DNA of 64,000 nucleotides from assembly GCA_022575985.1 (NCBI GenBank), contig JAKSXM010000137.1:14712001-14776000 (forward strand). The letters run 5' to 3'. The position numbers and the translations under genes are program-made. Each line of letters opens with the position of its first letter. Within the stretch, counting starts at the first letter, position 1. Under the pieces are notes generated by a model. It made no database searches, was not told where the DNA came from, and saw only the letters and a list, made by a program, of their open reading frames with translations. Below, in pieces: positions 12,701-25,336 of this stretch. Source of the DNA: Anagrus nilaparvatae. Its lineage: Eukaryota; Arthropoda; Insecta; Hymenoptera; Mymaridae.

Positions 12701-15700
12701 AATGTTTCATATTAAAGTTGTTAGGGTTAGAGGAGGCCATCTGATGCATTAGATTTAGGTCTTAGGTCCCCATCGAGCCCAGCAGGACCCAGCTTAGGAA
12801 TTTTAAATAAAAAGTATACTTTTTTATTCCGGATTCAGATTCTACAGTAAATTTTAGATCCAGATAGGATTTTGGCTTAAAAAAATACTAGGCCCATTTT
12901 TAGACACAAAAAAACTTTTATACGGATTTAAATGAAAAAAAAAGATGCTTTTGGTAGTTACTACCATTTTCATTGTCCCAAGTAAAAATGTGAATATATT
13001 ATCAATATATTGATTTTGAAATATATTATCAATATATTGTGAACAATATATTGTGAACAATATATTGCAAAAAAAAACCAAAATTTTTAGGTTAAAAAAG
13101 TATAATTTTAAAATATAAAATATAATTAAATCATAAAAAGTAGATTTAGAGCTATTAATCGCCTTGTTGCTTAAAACTTAACCAGAAAAGATTAGAAAGA
13201 AAGAAGTATTTAGAAGTAGAAAAAAATTAATGTCAGCCTAAGGAATTCGGGGTTTCCTGAAAGCTAAAAAAAAGGACACATCCATGATTTTTTTCCATTG
13301 AAAATTTGTTGTTCCTCTGAATGTCTACCTGGCCAGATTTTTCGACCTGTAAAATAAAATCAGAAATTTATTAGCTAAGTGAACGAAAGTTACTTTTATT
13401 ATTTGATCTTTTTAAAATATAGTTTAATTTAAATAATTTTAAAAAGTTAATTTTTTTCATAAAAATAAAAAAAATAAATATTTTCTTTAATCGAAGTTGA
13501 AAAAAAATATTAATTGTAAGTACCTTACAAAAACTTTGTACTTCTTGCCCAAATTTTGCCATTAAAACGGTTAGTTTTTCCAGAATTACTGACAAAAATT
13601 TTTGATTCTTTTTCTAATAGTTTCCTTGATACATTTTGCTTCAACTTAAAATTTAATTAATTTTTATATTGCTGCTTAATGCTGCTGATTCATCACAAAA
13701 AAAATTATGAACTTGACGTTGGTTGATTCGTGTAAATAAATTTTGTTCATTGGTTGCTAAACTATTTCAAGCCGCTATTTTATTTTGTTTTAATTATATA
13801 AGTAAATGTAACTAAGTAAATAAACAAATATTTTGTCTTTTAACTTCACTCAGAGAAAAAATATCAATGTTTTTTTTTTTGTGACACATCAAACTTCTAA
13901 TTTTTTTAATGTAAAAAAGTATTATGATAAATTCAAAAATAATATAGCAATTAAATTATAAGTAAATGATGTAAATGAAAAATGCATCAAGGAAATTATT
14001 AAAAAAAGAACCAAAAATTTTTGTCAGTAATTCTGGAAAATCTAACCGTTTTAATGGAAAAATTTGGGCAAGAAGCACAAAGTTTTCGTAAGGTACTTAC
14101 AATTAATATTTTTTTTCAACTTCGATTAAATTTAGAAAATATTTATTTTTTTTATTTTTATGAAAAAATTAACTTTTAAAAATTTTTTAAATTAAACTAT
14201 ATTTTAAAAAGATCAAATAATAAAAGTAACTTTCGTTCACTTAGCTAATAAATTTCTGATTTTATTTTACAGGTCGAAAAATCTGGCCAGGTAGACATTC
14301 AGATGAACAACAAATTTTCAATGGAAAAAAATCATGGATGTGTCCTTTTTTTTAGCTTTCAGGAAACCCCGAATTCCTTAGGCTGACATTAATTTTTTTC
14401 TACTTCTAAATACTTCTTTCTTTCTAATCTTTTCTGGTTAAGTTTTAAGCAACAAGGCGATTAATAGCTCTAAATCTACTTTTTATGATTTAATTATATT
14501 TTATATTTTAAAATTATACTTTTTTAACCTAAAAATTTTGGTTTTTTTTTGCAATATATTGTTCACAATATATTGTTCACAATATATTGATAATATATTT
14601 CAAAATCAATATATTGATAATATATTCACTTTTTTACTTGGGTATGTTTGTTGCGAGGGAATAACTTTCGTAATTATTTGAAATTTCAGGTCCTACAGAC
14701 TTTAATGGGTCCAATTGGGCTTTTTCCAAAGCTGAAAATGAAAAAAAAAGATATTTTTGGTATTTACTGCTATTTTTATTCTAAGTTTGTTGTGATGAAA
14801 AACTGTTAGTAATTCTACGAAATTTTGGGCCCTGCAGACATTAATGGGCAAAATTAGGCTTTTTTAAAGCTCCTAATGAATAAAAAAAATGTTTTTGATA
14901 GTTACTACCAATTTTGTTCTAAGTTTGTTGTGGTGGAAGATTGTTAGCGATTGTTTGAGATTTCGGGTTTTACAGACCTATTTTGTAACATCTTTTTGTA
15001 ACATCTTTTTTTTCATTTAGAGCCATATAAAAGCTTTTTTGAGTCTAAAAAATAGGCCTTGTATTTTTTAAAGCAAAAATCGTATCTGGACCTAAAGTTT
15101 TCTGCAGAATCTGATTTTGAAATAAAAAAGTATACTTTTTATTTAAAATTCCTAAGTTGAGTCCTGCTGGGCCCGATGGGGCCCAACTCTAACAAATTTT
15201 ATATGAAACAGTTTTCGTTATTTTACTTTGTTTTAGAGATATTTTAGTGTATCTTTTAAAATAACTCTCATACCCTGTAGATTTTCAACCTCTAAAACTT
15301 TTTATTTGACGATTTCCAAAACGCTAATTCAGTTTCATTTATTAAATTAATTTTTTTATGCTGTAATCATTATGTATACATAATAAATATTTATATATAA
15401 ATAAAGAAATAAATCATAAAACCGCTAATAAATAATGAAAAAAAATTCCTGCTAGGCTTAAGTATAATTAGTATTTTGAATAAACATACCAAGAAACCTT
15501 AATTAAATGATCGTGATTTAAAAAAATTTTTAACTTTATTCACTCTAAGAGGCACTTGAAAATTTCTGAACAATTTATATTAGCGGTATTTCTAAAAAAT
15601 TTTTGGGGAGGCAAAAATCATTAGGGGAGGAGATGCAAAATTATTAATTTACGTATGATTATCATATAGAAACCCAAAAATATTGGGGGAACCCCTTGTA

Positions 15701-16803
15701 ACCTCGGGTATATTTCGAAAGAAGCCTTTTGCGACATCTCGCTTCTAATTAATGATTATATTACGTGATCATGATTTCAATTTAAAAAAATTATTAAAAT
15801 GATCCATGTCCTAAGAAGAAAGCCCAAATTCAGCACGAGAGAATCGAAGACCATGTCATTCCAATATATAAGACATTCAATGTGTACTGATTTCTCCAAG
15901 AGCCTCGTGAAATAGGGCTTTCTTATTAGGACGGATCGAAAATATCATAAATAACAAAATATATATGATAAAAATAAAAAATAAATAAAAATAAAGTATA
16001 GTTTACAGAACCAACAAATATTAACGATTCAACCGAAAGAAGTGCAAGATCTGAAGAATCGAGATTAAAACAGTCTGAAATTCTACTAAACAGCAACAAT
16101 ACTAAAGATTCCTCATCATCGTATTTAAAAAATACAACAACAGATGATTTTTCATTTCCAATACGTATTGTAATGAGAGCTCCTCATATTGATGAATATG
16201 ACGATAAAACTTTAAAATCCCATGAATATTTAGTGTTAAAAACTGGCCAACCTGATTATCATGGGCATTTAAACGAAGATGATGATAATGATGATAATGA
16301 TAATTTAAACGTTAAAACACGCGTTTTTGGTAAAGATGAAAGTCCTGGGCTTTATGGTGAAATTGCTGATTTTTGGAGAACTTTTGGCAATGATAATAAA
16401 CAAGATGATAACACTGATAAATGTAATAATCAAGAATGTACTGAAAAGGTAAATTATTGCATTAATTAGTAAAATATCGATAAAAAATAATTAAATGAAT
16501 AAAATATTTCTTTTATAGCCACAAACAATAGAAGAATCAACTGATGATAATAATACAACACCAATGAGTATTGCAACATTGAATGAAAATGATGAAATAA
16601 ATTATAATGAAAATCCAACAATAATATCAATAGAAGATATTAAATTTGATAAAGATAATACATATGGTGATAGTAGTGGTAGTAGTAGTACTGATTTATA
16701 TGAAGATGAAGATAATATTGATGATGATGAATCATCAAAAAGTAAAATTATTGAACATTATAGTAAATTATTGCCATATTTATATTATGTTCTTGATAAA
16801 TAG
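9717..16803 (+). CDS. Selenoprotein-P-like protein without selenocysteine
   Basis: Six exons: 9717-9901, 10708-11007, 11107-11218, 11306-11617, 16002-16448, 16519-16803; they join in frame to 546 residues. A signal peptide (MKFVGLLILLILYGAKF) indicates secretion. Residues ~20-200 match the SelP N-terminal thioredoxin-like domain. Hallmarks are the active-site region ending SAWQLSHRQATML, the segment CGRLSYQVIVPW, and the closing pair CGYC. Where vertebrate SelP has Sec (S-U-Y-L-C), this protein has SAW with no Cys nearby, so the usual redox centre is gone. The C-terminal ~340 residues are low-complexity (D, N, E, S, T) instead of Sec/Cys-rich; only two cysteines lie close together (CNNQEC). 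Intron 4 (11618-16001) is 4.4 kb and holds two foldback elements. The acceptor at 16001 was chosen because the next AG, at 16008, breaks the frame. Function is uncertain; a retained non-catalytic extracellular role is inferred. Confidence 0.8.
9950..10070. repeat. Dispersed repeat fragment shared with 54270-54345
   Basis: The stretch from about 9957 (atagtatattaagtatcaag, then gacgtaaaattttag, followed within 60 bp by actcggcgaa) matches the reverse complement of 54270-54345 almost base for base in its first 35 nt, and again at the ggcgaa motif. It lies in intron 1 of the SelP-like gene. Confidence 0.6.
11881..12281. mobile_element. 401 bp foldback MITE with TA-flanked inverted ends
   Basis: The ends are exact inverted copies for the first bases: ta + cactgtaaaaag on the left, ctttttacagtg + ta on the right. 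Inverted similarity continues through nearly the whole element (for example, the strings of taaatttac and gaaaattc near each end pair with one another). The TA at each edge fits a TA target duplication, as in Tc1/mariner-type elements. There is no transposase ORF, so it is non-autonomous. It sits in intron 4 of the SelP-like gene. Confidence 0.7.
12640..15270. mobile_element. 2.6 kb foldback element with ~1 kb inverted arms
   Basis: The left arm, ~12640-13645, is the reverse complement of the right arm, ~13983-15270. The inner 600 bp are nearly identical (for example, gctattaatcgccttgttgc at 13153 pairs with gcaacaaggcgattaatagc at 14448). The outer parts are diverged but clear, such as the cagcaggac motif at 12780 and gtcctgctg at 15162. 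The right arm has an extra ~350 bp made of three diverged direct units of ~140 bp (each with gtttgttg, ...cagac, tagttactacca) that the left arm mostly lacks. The loop is ~340 bp. There is no long ORF. Outer borders are approximate and no target duplication was recognised. Confidence 0.75.
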
Positions 16804-18506
16804 ATATAATATTTATTATATTTAAGTAACGGTAATTTTTTTTATTATTATTTTAATTTATAATTTTTTTTTTTTTTAAATAGAATTTTTTATGCATTTA
16901 AAAATTTTTTCTCGCAAGTCAAATTTTCCAAATAATTTGTAAAAAATAAATTTACAAAAAAAAACTAACTGAAAATTAAAGAAAATATTGTTGCCTATTG
17001 TGAGCATCAATTGTACTGTTTCGGCTAAACAAAATTGTCGTATTCATATCCGGCGACCCAAGAAACAATAATATTCGTTTAAAAATTCCATAAACCTTAA
17101 CAGCTATTTTAGACCCAAAAAATTGCCTACATTGAAAAGTAGGAAAATTAGAGCCAAAAGGCAGCAAATTAAAAAGTAACCCATAGTTTTTTAAATGCTA
17201 TTATTTATAATTTGTGGACCATTATGAATTTAAAAAATTAAGCTAGTATTATTTTTTTAATTATATATTTTTTACTGTGTTATAATAAAAAAAAATTTAA
17301 TTTTAGATGTAAATATTTAAAAGTTATATTTATATAATTGTAGAATTGTCTTAAAAAGTGTTTCATTATTTTGTAATTAAATTTAGTTGTATAATAATAA
17401 AAAAAATTTTTAATATTTTTTATACTTTTTATTTTTTTTTTTATTACATTATATAGAAAATACAAAAATTGTAAAATTATCATATAAAAAATCAGTAAAT
17501 ATTTGATTAAAAATAATTTCTTTACTAACAAATAAAATTAACAAATTCACTAAACTTTGAAAATCAGTAGAAAAAGTAAGTACTAGTCAGACAGCTATCA
17601 TGATATATATTTACAAAAAAAACCCTATATTCTCTTTAAAAAGTTTGTAACATCTTTCATATTTATTTTAATCTAAATATCTAATATAAAACTATAATAT
17701 TTGATATTTTATCAAATTATTTAAAGGCCTCTTTATCAAAATTTTACGATTTTGTACTGTTTTTTCGTTGTCATTGCGTGATTTATGTATTGATCTTGAT
17801 TTGATATACAAAATATATTTTGTAAAAAATTTTACTTTCACAAATAAAGTATTTAGATCTTTAGTATAAAATGTTAAAAATGATTTATTAAAATTTTAAT
17901 TTTTTCAAAAATTTCATTTTTTTACGGTATATATAATTATAGTCTGTTAAATGCACAGTATTTTAATCAAATTTAATTTTCAATCAATTTTACAGTGTAA
18001 CTATAATAAATGCATTTAGATATCATTAAAAAAAAAAGTAATTTATTTTTTGGACAAAGAAAGCTTTTGGTACCTGTTTAAGTGAAAAAAACGATATTAT
18101 TTTTTTAAATGGTATTTTTCAGTTTCATTTTATCTAATTGAAAGTTCATCTGTATCTTAAAAACAATTAATGAAAATAAAAGCGACCTTCTATTACCAGG
18201 ACGTATATTCCTATTAATATATTTTTTTTTTTTCTTGCGTTTTAAGTGATATTTAATATTTTAAAAGTAGTTTAATACTTTAATAATCTTTGCTATTACT
18301 AAGTCTAATTCAGTGCAACTTAGACTATTATAACTATAAATTCTTGTAATTCAATCTTGGATTAATTTGCATAATAATTATTCATTTTTATAAAATTCAT
18401 TTTGGTCCCTTTGTTTCCAAATATATTCTTATAAAAACAGCTTTCATATTAAATATTTAATTTTATTATTCTATTTTCAGTCATTTCATCTCATTTAATA
18501 TTAAAA
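16804..18506. other. AT-rich spacer between convergent SelP-like and SHQ1 genes
   Basis: This is 1.7 kb between two facing stop codons. It contains 3' UTR sequence for both genes and long A/T runs. No ORF, RNA gene or clear repeat could be supported here. Confidence 0.5.
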
Positions 18507-20457
18507 TTAATTTGAATCATCGTCGGAATCTAATGAAGATGAATCGTAACTATCAGAAGAACTATCGCTACTACAAGAAGTACTTCCGCTAGTGCTTGAA
18601 CTATCAGAACTAGTTGAATTATCATTATTTGATCTGAAATTATTAATATTTTTAAATTTGTTTTTGAGTAAATTTTTATTTAATATACTAAATCTTCTTA
18701 CAACTGTTTATTCTCCAAACAAGCTTCGCTTAAATATTTTGCCAAGTCATCAACATCATTTTCAATAACTAAATTTTCTTTTTGTACCGATTCCACAGCA
18801 AGTTCTAATTCAACAATATCTAATCCCATTTTTTGTTTCAATGGTTTTATCTAAAAAAAAAAAATCTTAAATACGTAAATAAATTATATAATAATCATTA
18901 ATTTACTTACGTTTTCTAGTAAAATATATATTTTTTTTATGTACTCGTTATTCAATCCTTGCAACCAAATTAAATAATCTTTAATGTATAATTGATTAAG
19001 AATGTAACGTGGTTCATGAGAAGTATTAAAAATATGATGAATTTCACAAAAACATTTAACGATAAACTTTTTTCCTAAAAGATTTTAAAATATAGATATT
19101 TATTTCAATTTATATATTTTAAAATTTATTAAAAAATTATTTACCTAATTTTAATATGCATTTTGTATCTTCCAATGTCTTTATCGAAAGATTCCAATTT
19201 CGATATATTGGATAACATAATGATCTTCTAATACAACTTGTTACTACATCTTCTAAATTTGTAAATTTCTTTAAAAAAATAAATTTTAATTTACTTTTTT
19301 CATAATTAACTACTAACAATGTGCAACTTACCTCCAACCAACATAAAGTTGAACTTAATTTATTGATGGTCCAACCACTTTCAACAGTATTTTCTCCACA
19401 TGTTGTTCTATGATCATAAGCATAAGCAAATAATATATCAACCATATTAAAAAGTGCATAATATATTTCACTTTCATCCAATAAATATTCTTTATTTGGT
19501 AATTCTTTTAATGTATCTTTTTCTGCATCATTAAATTCTATTTCAGATTCTACAAAATTAATATAATTAGGTTCATAAGAAATATAAGGCTCAATTGGGT
19601 CTGTTTGTACAAAATCTGCCATATAATGATCTTCTTCAAAACTTGAAGATTCTTGCTTTTCTCTTAAATATTTTCGATCTTTTGTCATGGTTCTATCAGG
19701 ATCTGGTAATTCAATAATTTCTTTTACAAATTCTTTCTGTAATTGGAATTGAAATATTTAAAAATTAAATTGAAATGAAATAAAAAATAAAATTAAAGTT
19801 AAATTAAAAACATTTTAACAACCTCAAATGTACCCAATACTCCTGACATTTTATTAGCAAATCCATATTTTGGAAAAAAAAGAAGAGGCTCCAAGTTTTC
19901 TAATGGTGCATTTTGTTCAACATGCCATTCATCTCCATCTTCATACTCCTCCTTGATATCTTCATTATTTGCATCTTTGTTATCTTCAAATTTTGCACAA
20001 GGATTACCTGAATCATTTTTAAAAGTGATTTTTTTTTGTATTTCATAATTATGAAATAATTGTACATACTTAATACTTCAATGGTAGGGAACAAATGGTT
20101 TTTCTTTTTTGAAGGAGCGATTAAAGTTGTTATCATGTCTAAATTTTCAAAATGTTCACCCTTATGAACTTTATCAAACTTTAAAGTAAATATTCCTTTT
20201 TCACTATCATATTCACCTTTTGATGAATCATTTTCTTCAATTTCACCAGGAAGATTTAACCTAAAATTATTTTATTACTTATAACAAAAATAATTAGCAA
20301 ATAAAATATTTTACCTTAAATAATAGGGTGATGAATGAAATCTAAAATCAATTCCTTCGACATACACTTCAGTATCTTTAATGTTAGCAAGTGGTGCATG
20401 GATAATAATTATAACTCCGTTTTCAGATTGTTCAATTTCAAAACGTGGTGTCAACAT
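18507..20457 (-). CDS. SHQ1: SHQ1, H/ACA snoRNP assembly factor
   Basis: Eight exons (minus): 20457-20315, 20260-20070, 20007-19823, 19736-19332, 19268-19145, 19074-18911, 18850-18702, 18633-18507; 495 residues in frame. SHQ1 is a chaperone that binds dyskerin (Cbf5/NAP57) before it enters H/ACA RNPs, acting in cytoplasm and nucleoplasm. Residues ~1-95 form the CS/p23-like domain, beginning MLTPRFEIEQSENGVIIIIH. The SHQ1-specific domain follows, with signature stretches such as ESGWTINKLSSTLCWLE and CIRRSLCYPIYRNW. The last ~35 residues are an Ser/Asp-rich acidic tail, likely disordered. Length is a little below the human protein (577). It is head to head with PRPF6, 322 bp between start codons. 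Confidence 0.92.
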
Positions 20458-20779
20458 AATTCTAATAAAATCTGATATTTAAAAAAAGAAAATAACAAAA
20501 AAAATAACAAAAAAAAAAGAAAATTAGTTTTAAAAAAGAAAAATTAAAAAAGGGTCAAAATTTTTGACTGTGCCGCTCCGACTCCGATTTGTCTGGTGAA
20601 AACATCTGTTTTTTTGTTTTTATTTTTGTTTTGCACGAACTGCGCTGCAGTGCTGCTTCTATAACGTTTACCTGCGTTTACTATAACAATTCTACGATAA
20701 CCAAAAAATTCATTCCATAGCATTTGGTGAATAAAAGTACATAAATTTTATTTTAAAATATTTATTTATTCACGTAAAA
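20458..20779. promoter_or_regulatory. Bidirectional promoter interval between SHQ1 and PRPF6
   Basis: 322 bp separate two outward-facing start codons. The middle (20560-20700) is the least AT-rich part, with gtgccgctccgactccgatt and gcacgaactgcgctgcagtg. No TATA box is evident for either gene, as is common for housekeeping pairs. Confidence 0.45.
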
Positions 20780-23700
20780 ATGTCAAATTCGTTATCCAAC
20801 AAAAGTAAGAAACTTTTTTTAGGTGTACCAGCACCTTTAGGATATGTTGCTGGAGTTGGAAGAGGGTAATTATATAAAAAACCTTTGATTTTTAAATTAA
20901 AATTTATTTTTATATTATCTTTATAATTCATTTCATTTAATTTTTTAGAGCTACAGGATTCACAACTCGTTCAGATATTGGTCCAGCTCGAGATGCTAAT
21001 GATGTTTCGTAAGTAAAACTTATTTTGAAAAATTAAGAATTTAGTTGTATACTTTATTCAAATTTTAAATATTGCAGGGACGATCGACATGCACCTCCTA
21101 CAAAAAGAGCTAAGAAAAAAGAAGAAGAAGAAGAAGATGAAGAAGATTTGAATGATTCAAATTATGATGAGTTTTCTGGATACGGAGGCTCATTATTTAG
21201 TAAGGTATAAATTTCAGAAAATTAAATTTATCAAATATTCTATAACTTAAATAGTATTAAAAAGATATTGTTGCATCAATTGACCAGTACTGGGTTGAAA
21301 TAGTATTATTATTATTATTACTAACAATAATATTATTTTATTTTTAAAGGATCCCTATGACAAAGATGACGAAGAAGCTGATGCTATATATGAAGCTATT
21401 GATAAACGCATGGATGAAAGGCGTAAAGAATATAGAGAGAAAAGGATGCGAGAAGAATTGGAAAAATATCGACAAGAAAGACCTAAAATTCAACAACAAT
21501 TTTCTGATTTAAAAAGAGAACTAGTTACTATAAGCGATGATGAATGGAGAAATATTCCAGAAGTTGGTGATGCAAGAAATAGAAAACAAAGAAATCCTAG
21601 ACCAGAAAAGTTCACACCATTACCAGACTCTGTTTTAGCTAGAAATCTAGGAGGTGAATCAACAACTACCATAGATCCTTCTAGTGGATTAGCATCCATG
21701 ATACCTGGTGTATCAACTCCTGGAATGTTAACTCCTAGTGGTGATTTGGATTTAAGAAAGATGGGTCAAGCTCGTAATGATTTGATGAATGTTAAACTTA
21801 GACAAGTTTCAGATTCTGTTATAGGACAGACAGTAGTAGATCCTAAAGGCTACCTAACAGGTCTTCAAAGTATGATTCCATCATATGGTGGAGATATAAA
21901 GTAAGATAATTTTTATGTATACCAATATTTTTAACTCTAGCAAAAAAAAAAAATTTTTAATTAATCAATTTTTTTTTTTTTTTCAGTGACATTATAAAGG
22001 CTCGACTTTTATTAAAGTCTGTTCGTGAAACAAATCCAAATCATCCACCAGCATGGATTGCATCTGCTCGTTTAGAAGAAATCACTGGTAAAATTCAAGG
22101 AGCTAGAAATTTGATAATGAAAGGTTGTGAAGTTAACCCAACCTCAGAAGATTTATGGCTAGAAGCTGCAAGACTGCAACCACCAGATACAGCAAAATCT
22201 GTCATAGCCCAAGCAGTTCGTCATATACCCACATCAGTCAGAATTTGGATAAAAGCTGCTGATCTAGAAAATGAAATTAAAGGGAAAAAACGTGTGTATC
22301 GAAAAGCTTTAGAACGAGTTCCTAATTCAGTAAGGTTATGGAAATCTGCAGTAGAATTAGAAGAACCAGAAGAGGCTAGAATTTTACTTAGTAGAGCTGT
22401 TGAATTATGTCCTTCAAGTGTAGATTTGTGGCTAGCGTTAGCTAGATTAGAAACATATGAAAATGCAAGAAAAGTTTTAAATAAGGCTAGGGAAAATATT
22501 CCTACAGATCGACAAATTTGGACAACGGCAGCCAAGTTAGAAGAAGCTAATGGCAATAAGCATATGGTTGAAAAAATTATTGAAAGAGCTCTTACTTCCC
22601 TTAGATCTAATGGGGTAGAAATTAATAGAGAACATTGGTTTAAAGAAGCTATGGAAGCTGAAAAGTCAGGAGCTGTGCATTGTTGTCAAGTAATCATTAA
22701 ATCAATTATCGGCTGTGGAGTTGAAGAGGAAGATAGAAAACATACTTGGATGGAAGATGCAGAAACGGTAAATACCTAAACTTCACAAATTTTATTTATG
22801 TACAATTTTTGTATGTTAATAATTTATCTTGAAACTTTCAGTGCGCTCAACAAGGTGCATTAGAATGCGCTAGGGCTGTTTATGCATATGCTTTAAGTAC
22901 ATTCCCTAGCAAAAAGTCTATATGGTTAACAGCAGCAGATTTTGAAAAGCAATATGGAACTAGAGAATCCTTAGAGACCCTTTTACAAAGAGCAGTTGCA
23001 CATTGTCCAAAAAGTGAAACACTATGGCTTATGGGAGCTAAATCAAAATGGTTGGGTGTAAGTAAAATTTAAAAATTAATTCCGCAATTTTTCTAGCAAA
23101 CATTAATTTTTTAAAAAATATTATAATTTTTTTTCATCTAGGGAGATGTCCCAGCAGCTAGAGGAATTTTATCACTTGCTTTTCAAGCAAATCCTAATTC
23201 TGAAGAAATTTGGCTGGCTGCTGTTAAATTAGAGTCTGAGAACTCTGAGTATGAAAGAGCTAGGCGTTTACTGGCAAAAGCTCGAGCTTCGGCACCAACT
23301 CCTAGAGTTATGATGAAAAGTGCAAAATTGGAATGGGCTCTTAACGATCTTGATTCAGCATTAAAATTATTAGACGAAGCTATTGAAAATTTTGGTGATT
23401 TTGCAAAACTTTGGTTAATGAAAGGACAAATTGAAGAACAAAAAGGGCAATTAGATAAGGCATTGGAAACTTACAGTCAAGCGGTAATATATTTAACTTT
23501 TTAATTGCTAGAATTATTAAGTTTTGTTGATTGATAACGATTTAAAAATTATTGTAATAGAGAAAATTAATTTATTAAAATAAATAAAATATTTTAATTT
23601 TTACCAGATTAAAAAATGTCCAACTTCTATACCACTATGGCGTTTATTAGCACAATTAGAAGTTAAAAAGAACAGAATAACAAAGGCACGTTCTGTCTTG

Positions 23701-24811
23701 GAAAAAGCCAGACTCAGAAATCCAAAGAATGAAGAGTTATGGTTAGAAGCTGTGAGGATTGAAATGATGAATCCAACCACACGAGAAATAGCTCATACTT
23801 TATTGGCTAAAGCTCTTCAAGAATGTCCCACTTCAGGATTATTATGGGCAGAAGCTATTGCGATGGAGCCAAGACCTCAAAGGAAAACAAAAATTATTGA
23901 TGCTACTAAGAAAAATGAGCATAATCCACATATTCTTCTATCGGTCGCAAAGTATGTTAAATAATTATATTTCTTAAAACTTTTTTCAATCATTAATTTT
24001 TTTTAAAATTAGCTAGTTTATTTTTAAACGAATCGTAAGATGAAACAAAAAATCTTCATAAGTAACCCTTAATAAGTAATTTTACTTCAAAACTGAATCC
24101 TGCACGGCTGACAAAGACGTGTTTTCTTGTTACTGTTGAAGGAAAGTTGTATTCAACTAAAGGCTAGAAAAACAAAGAATGCCCCAAAGCAGGTTACTTG
24201 TAGACTTCATCTGGGTTAATGTTAATTTACGTGTAATTTGAGCCGTTCTTTTTTTTAATGGCTGTAGGTCGTAATATACTATATTTCAGTGAAATTTTCA
24301 AAAAATTATTAATATATTTTAAAAACATAAAAGTTATATCATCAATGCTCAAAATTAAATATTTTTATTCATAAATATTTATAAATTTTAAACATTATTG
24401 TAACGTTTAACTCACTCATATACGTTTGTGGCTCCTTGATCAAAAATATCACCTTATTTTTTATTTGTTTTTAATTAAAATAAAATTCAAATATTTACTT
24501 AAGACTAATATTTATTATTTTAATTTTACAGAGTATTTTGGAGCGATCACCACATTGATAAAACGAGACGTTGGTTTAACAGAGTAATAAAAATAGACCA
24601 TGACTTAGGTGATGCATGGGCATATTTTTATAAATTTGAAGTATTACACGGTACAGAAGAACAACAAGAAGAAGTTAAAAAAGCTTGCATAGCTAATGAA
24701 CCACATCATGGTGAAAATTGGTGTAAAGTATCAAAAGATATAAAAAATTGGTGTTTAAACACAGAACAAATTTTATTACTGGTTGCTAAAGATTTACCTA
24801 TTCCTAATTAA
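20780..24811 (+). CDS. PRPF6: PRPF6 (Prp6), U4/U6.U5 tri-snRNP splicing factor
   Basis: Nine exons: 20780-20865, 20949-21008, 21078-21204, 21350-21900, 21987-22767, 22842-23057, 23142-23483, 23608-23951, 24532-24811; 928 residues, close to the human 941. Prp6 bridges U5 and U4/U6 snRNPs. The N-terminal PRP1_N domain is plain: [17 protein letters not shown], a Lys/Glu-rich stretch, [16 protein letters not shown] and FSDLKREL. From about residue 290 to the end the protein is a run of HAT/TPR helical repeats with the usual spacing of W and A/E (for example [24 protein letters not shown]). The last intron (23952-24531) carries a copy of the dispersed palindromic repeat. No damage was seen. Confidence 0.96.
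24165..24295. repeat. Dispersed palindromic repeat, copy 2, in PRPF6 intron 8
   Basis: Diverged copy of the family seen at 1125. It contains acaaagaatgccccaaagca, then taatttacgtgtaatttgag, ccgttctttt and ggtcgtaatatactat. The last motif recurs at 55130 and 58060, which supports a shared right end. Confidence 0.55.
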
Positions 24812-25336
24812 GAATTATAATGTGGTTCATGTTTTATAAATACAGACTGATACATTTTATTGTATAAATGTAATAATATTTAAATAATAGTAAGTTGAGT
24901 GCGCTTTAACATATGTCAGTTAGTATAAATTATAATTAAGTTTTAAATAGATAAATATCTTTAAAAAAATATAATTTTGTAAACTTATTATTTTATAAAA
25001 ATTTATAAATTAATTATACATAAGACAACATTTTCATTGTTGATGAAATGTTTCCATTATTGTTACCATAGTAACTTTCTCCAAAACAAAAAACTTAGAA
25101 TTCAATTTCTATATTACACTTTGTTTTTAAAGTTATGAATATTAAAATTTTTAACAAAAAATGATTTTTTGGAGTAAGATTGAATTATTAATATTCTAAT
25201 GTATAAAAATAAGAAATGTCATCTATTCATATTAAAGTAGAAAAAGCGATAAAAAAATTTTTTTTTTGCTTTCTAATTAAAAATTAAGTGTTTATTGTAA
25301 TTTTCTTTTTTTGTACTTTTTATTCCCATATTTATA

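Noticed and set aside
13000..13080. CRISPR-like short repeats (gaacaatatattgt)
   Set aside because: These are overlapping AT-rich tandem units inside a eukaryotic foldback element, with no spacers of constant length and no cas genes.
22221..22556. 111-codon minus-strand ORF inside PRPF6
   Set aside because: Antisense shadow of the TPR/HAT repeat exon of PRPF6, which is clearly the real gene.
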